Below are positions 62,852-64,000 of a stretch of 64,000 nucleotides of DNA, in pieces. The translations under genes were made by a program, and so were the position numbers. A model generated the notes under the pieces. That model made no database searches, was not told where the DNA came from, and saw nothing but the letters and a program-made list of their open reading frames with translations. Source of the stretch: Cellulomonas sp. HZM (GTDB taxonomy: Bacteria > Actinomycetota > Actinomycetes > Actinomycetales > Cellulomonadaceae); NCBI RefSeq assembly GCF_000708885.1, contig NZ_JEOE01000008.1:1-64000 (forward strand), written 5' to 3'. How positions within the stretch are numbered: position 1 is the stretch's first letter; the number at the start of each line of letters is the position of its first letter.

Positions 62852-62980
62852 ACGTCCCCTCGTTCCTCACTGCTGCGTGCAGACGTCCGCCGCCCGCTGC
62901 GCATGATCATCGTCGCCACCACTGACATCGGAACGACGTGCGAGAAGCTGAAGCGACGCCTCAAGTCTGTGGTGGGCCGT

Positions 62981-63044
62981 CGCCGACCAAGCAGTTCGTC
63001 ACGCCGTGGGCGTCTATGGCGTGACGAACTGCTTGCTCGGCGTC
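62981..63044. repeat. Palindromic repeat, copy B (right island edge)
   Basis: This copy has arms at 62982-63005 and 63018-63041 with one mismatch, and a 12-base loop. It is 64 bases long and differs from copy A at two positions (62987 and 63015). It sits just after the LacI-type gene's stop and before the sigma-fusion gene, so it probably terminates the former. Confidence 0.92.
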
Positions 63045-63067
63045 GGGGGGCGGCGTCGGTGTCCGGG

Positions 63068-64000
63068 TCAGGAGCTCGGTGGGGCCGTCGACGAGCGTTC
63101 GATCAGCGACGTCGACAGCTCGACCCGGCCCGCGTCCTCGTCGGGCCGGCGCTGCAGCAGCATGCGCGTCGCGGTGGCCGCCATCTCGAACAGCGGCTGG
63201 CGCACGGTGGTGAGCCGCGGCCACACCCACTCGCACACCTCGGTGTCGTCGAACCCGACCACCGAGAGGTCCTCCGGGACGCGCAGCCCGCGCGCCCGTG
63301 CGACGTCGTACACGCCCGCGGCCTGCTGGTCGGAGCCCGCGAAGATCGCCGTGGGCGGCTCGGGCAGCGCGAGCAGGTGCGCCGCGCCGGCCTCGCCGCC
63401 GCCCTGCAGGAAGTCGCCGTAGCGGACCAGCTCCTCGTCGAGCGGGATCCCGGCGCGCTGCAGGGCCGAGCGGTAGCCGTCGAGACGGTCGCGCGCGCAC
63501 GCCAGGTCGGCCGGGCCGGTGATGATGCCGATGCGGCGGTGGCCGAGCGCCAGCAGGTGCTCGGTCGCGGACAGGCCGCCCGCCCAGTTGGTCGCGGCGA
63601 CGGTCGGAACGTTGCGGTCGGACGCGCCCACGGGGTCGACGAGCACGTACGGCGCGCCGAGCCGGCGCAGCTCCTCGGCCGCGCCGGGCTGCAGCTCGGA
63701 CACCACGAGCACCACGCCGTCCGTGCGCCGCGCGGCGAGGTGCGAGATCCAGTGCTTGTTGCCGACCCGCCGCCCGTGCGTCGCGGTCACGACGAGCCCG
63801 ACGCCCGCGCGGGCGGCCTCCGCCTCGGCGCCGCGCACCAGCTCGTTGGCCCACATCGAGTCGAGGTCGCGGATCACGAGGTCGACGAGGCCCACGGGCT
63901 TGCGCCGCTCGCCGCCGCGTCGCCGGTAGCCGTGCTCCTCGAGCAGCTCGCGCACGCGGTCGCGCGTCTCGCCCGAGACCCCCTCGCGGCCGTTGAGCAC
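63068..64000 (-). CDS. LacI-family repressor, 5' end cut by the window
   Basis: The visible 310 residues begin in the DNA-binding domain: LNGREGVSGETRDRVRELLE is the end of the LacI helix-turn-helix and hinge. The remainder is the periplasmic-binding-like effector domain (VGLVDLVIRDLDSMWANELV, then GFDDTEVCEWVWPRLTTVRQ near residue 255). The first 15-20 residues lie outside the window, and the first codon seen is not a true start. LacI-type regulators in this kind of organism often control sugar uptake or glycosidase genes; its ligand and targets are not visible here. Confidence 0.9.
   Translation of the reverse strand: MLNGREGVSGETRDRVRELLEEHGYRRRGGERRKPVGLVDLVIRDLDSMWANELVRGAEAEAARAGVGLVVTATHGRRVGNKHWISHLAARRTDGVVLVVSELQPGAAEELRRLGAPYVLVDPVGASDRNVPTVAATNWAGGLSATEHLLALGHRRIGIITGPADLACARDRLDGYRSALQRAGIPLDEELVRYGDFLQGGGEAGAAHLLALPEPPTAIFAGSDQQAAGVYDVARARGLRVPEDLSVVGFDDTEVCEWVWPRLTTVRQPLFEMAATATRMLLQRRPDEDAGRVELSTSLIERSSTAPPSS

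Noticed and set aside
39512-63044. Copies A and B as ends of an insertion sequence or transposon
   Set aside because: No transposase, integrase or target duplication is visible, and each copy is itself a palindrome between or after genes. A repeat used as a terminator is simpler, though the flanking position is reported as a finding.

Overview
The window comes from a high-GC actinobacterium. Strong third-position GC, leaderless genes behind TANNNT boxes, an HspR-type HAIR element before clpB and a Pgl/BREX type 2 locus all fit. A Micrococcales/Cellulomonas-like host is my inference; no marker gene proves the genus.

Region 1 (1-22906) is the right-hand part of an integrated, cos-type, HK97-fold siphophage. 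Left to right it holds an HNH nuclease, terminase, portal, prohead protease, capsid, connectors, tail tube, chaperones, tape measure, tail tip, a lysis cassette (M15 endolysin, coiled-coil membrane protein, holin), then several moron-like small genes separated by near-identical hairpin terminators. A tyrosine integrase and an HTH protein follow, and the prophage ends in the 3' half of a tRNA-Arg, i.e. the attachment site, followed by the original tRNA terminator. The intact tRNA and early genes must lie left of the window. The first 124 bases form a perfect inverted repeat.

Region 2 (22907-39489) is ordinary chromosome: an AglD/MprF-like flippase fused to a kinase-like domain, a chromosomal copy of the prophage endolysin, glycogen phosphorylase, a DUF5997 protein facing a LysR effector-domain protein, trmB, a two-domain VOC protein, a cation efflux protein, a ClC-type channel converging on a YihY membrane protein with which it overlaps, an alpha/beta hydrolase, clpB and a YqeY protein.

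Region 3 (39574-62851) is a one-strand defence island. In transcription order it encodes a fusion of a DGQHR (DndB-like) domain to a complete group 2-like sigma-70 factor, then pglW, pglX, pglY, pglZ, brxD, an AbiEi/AbiEii-like pair, brxHI, and a second, stand-alone DGQHR protein homologous to the fusion's N-terminus. This is a complete BREX type 2 (Pgl) set carrying an embedded abortive-infection pair and bracketed by DGQHR paralogues. The same 64-base palindromic element, with two differences, sits at both edges of the island. The DGQHR-sigma fusion heading the operon is the most unusual object here: it suggests a sigma factor whose activity is tied to a DNA-modification or DNA-end sensing module. 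Region 4 (63068-64000) is a LacI-type repressor cut by the window end.
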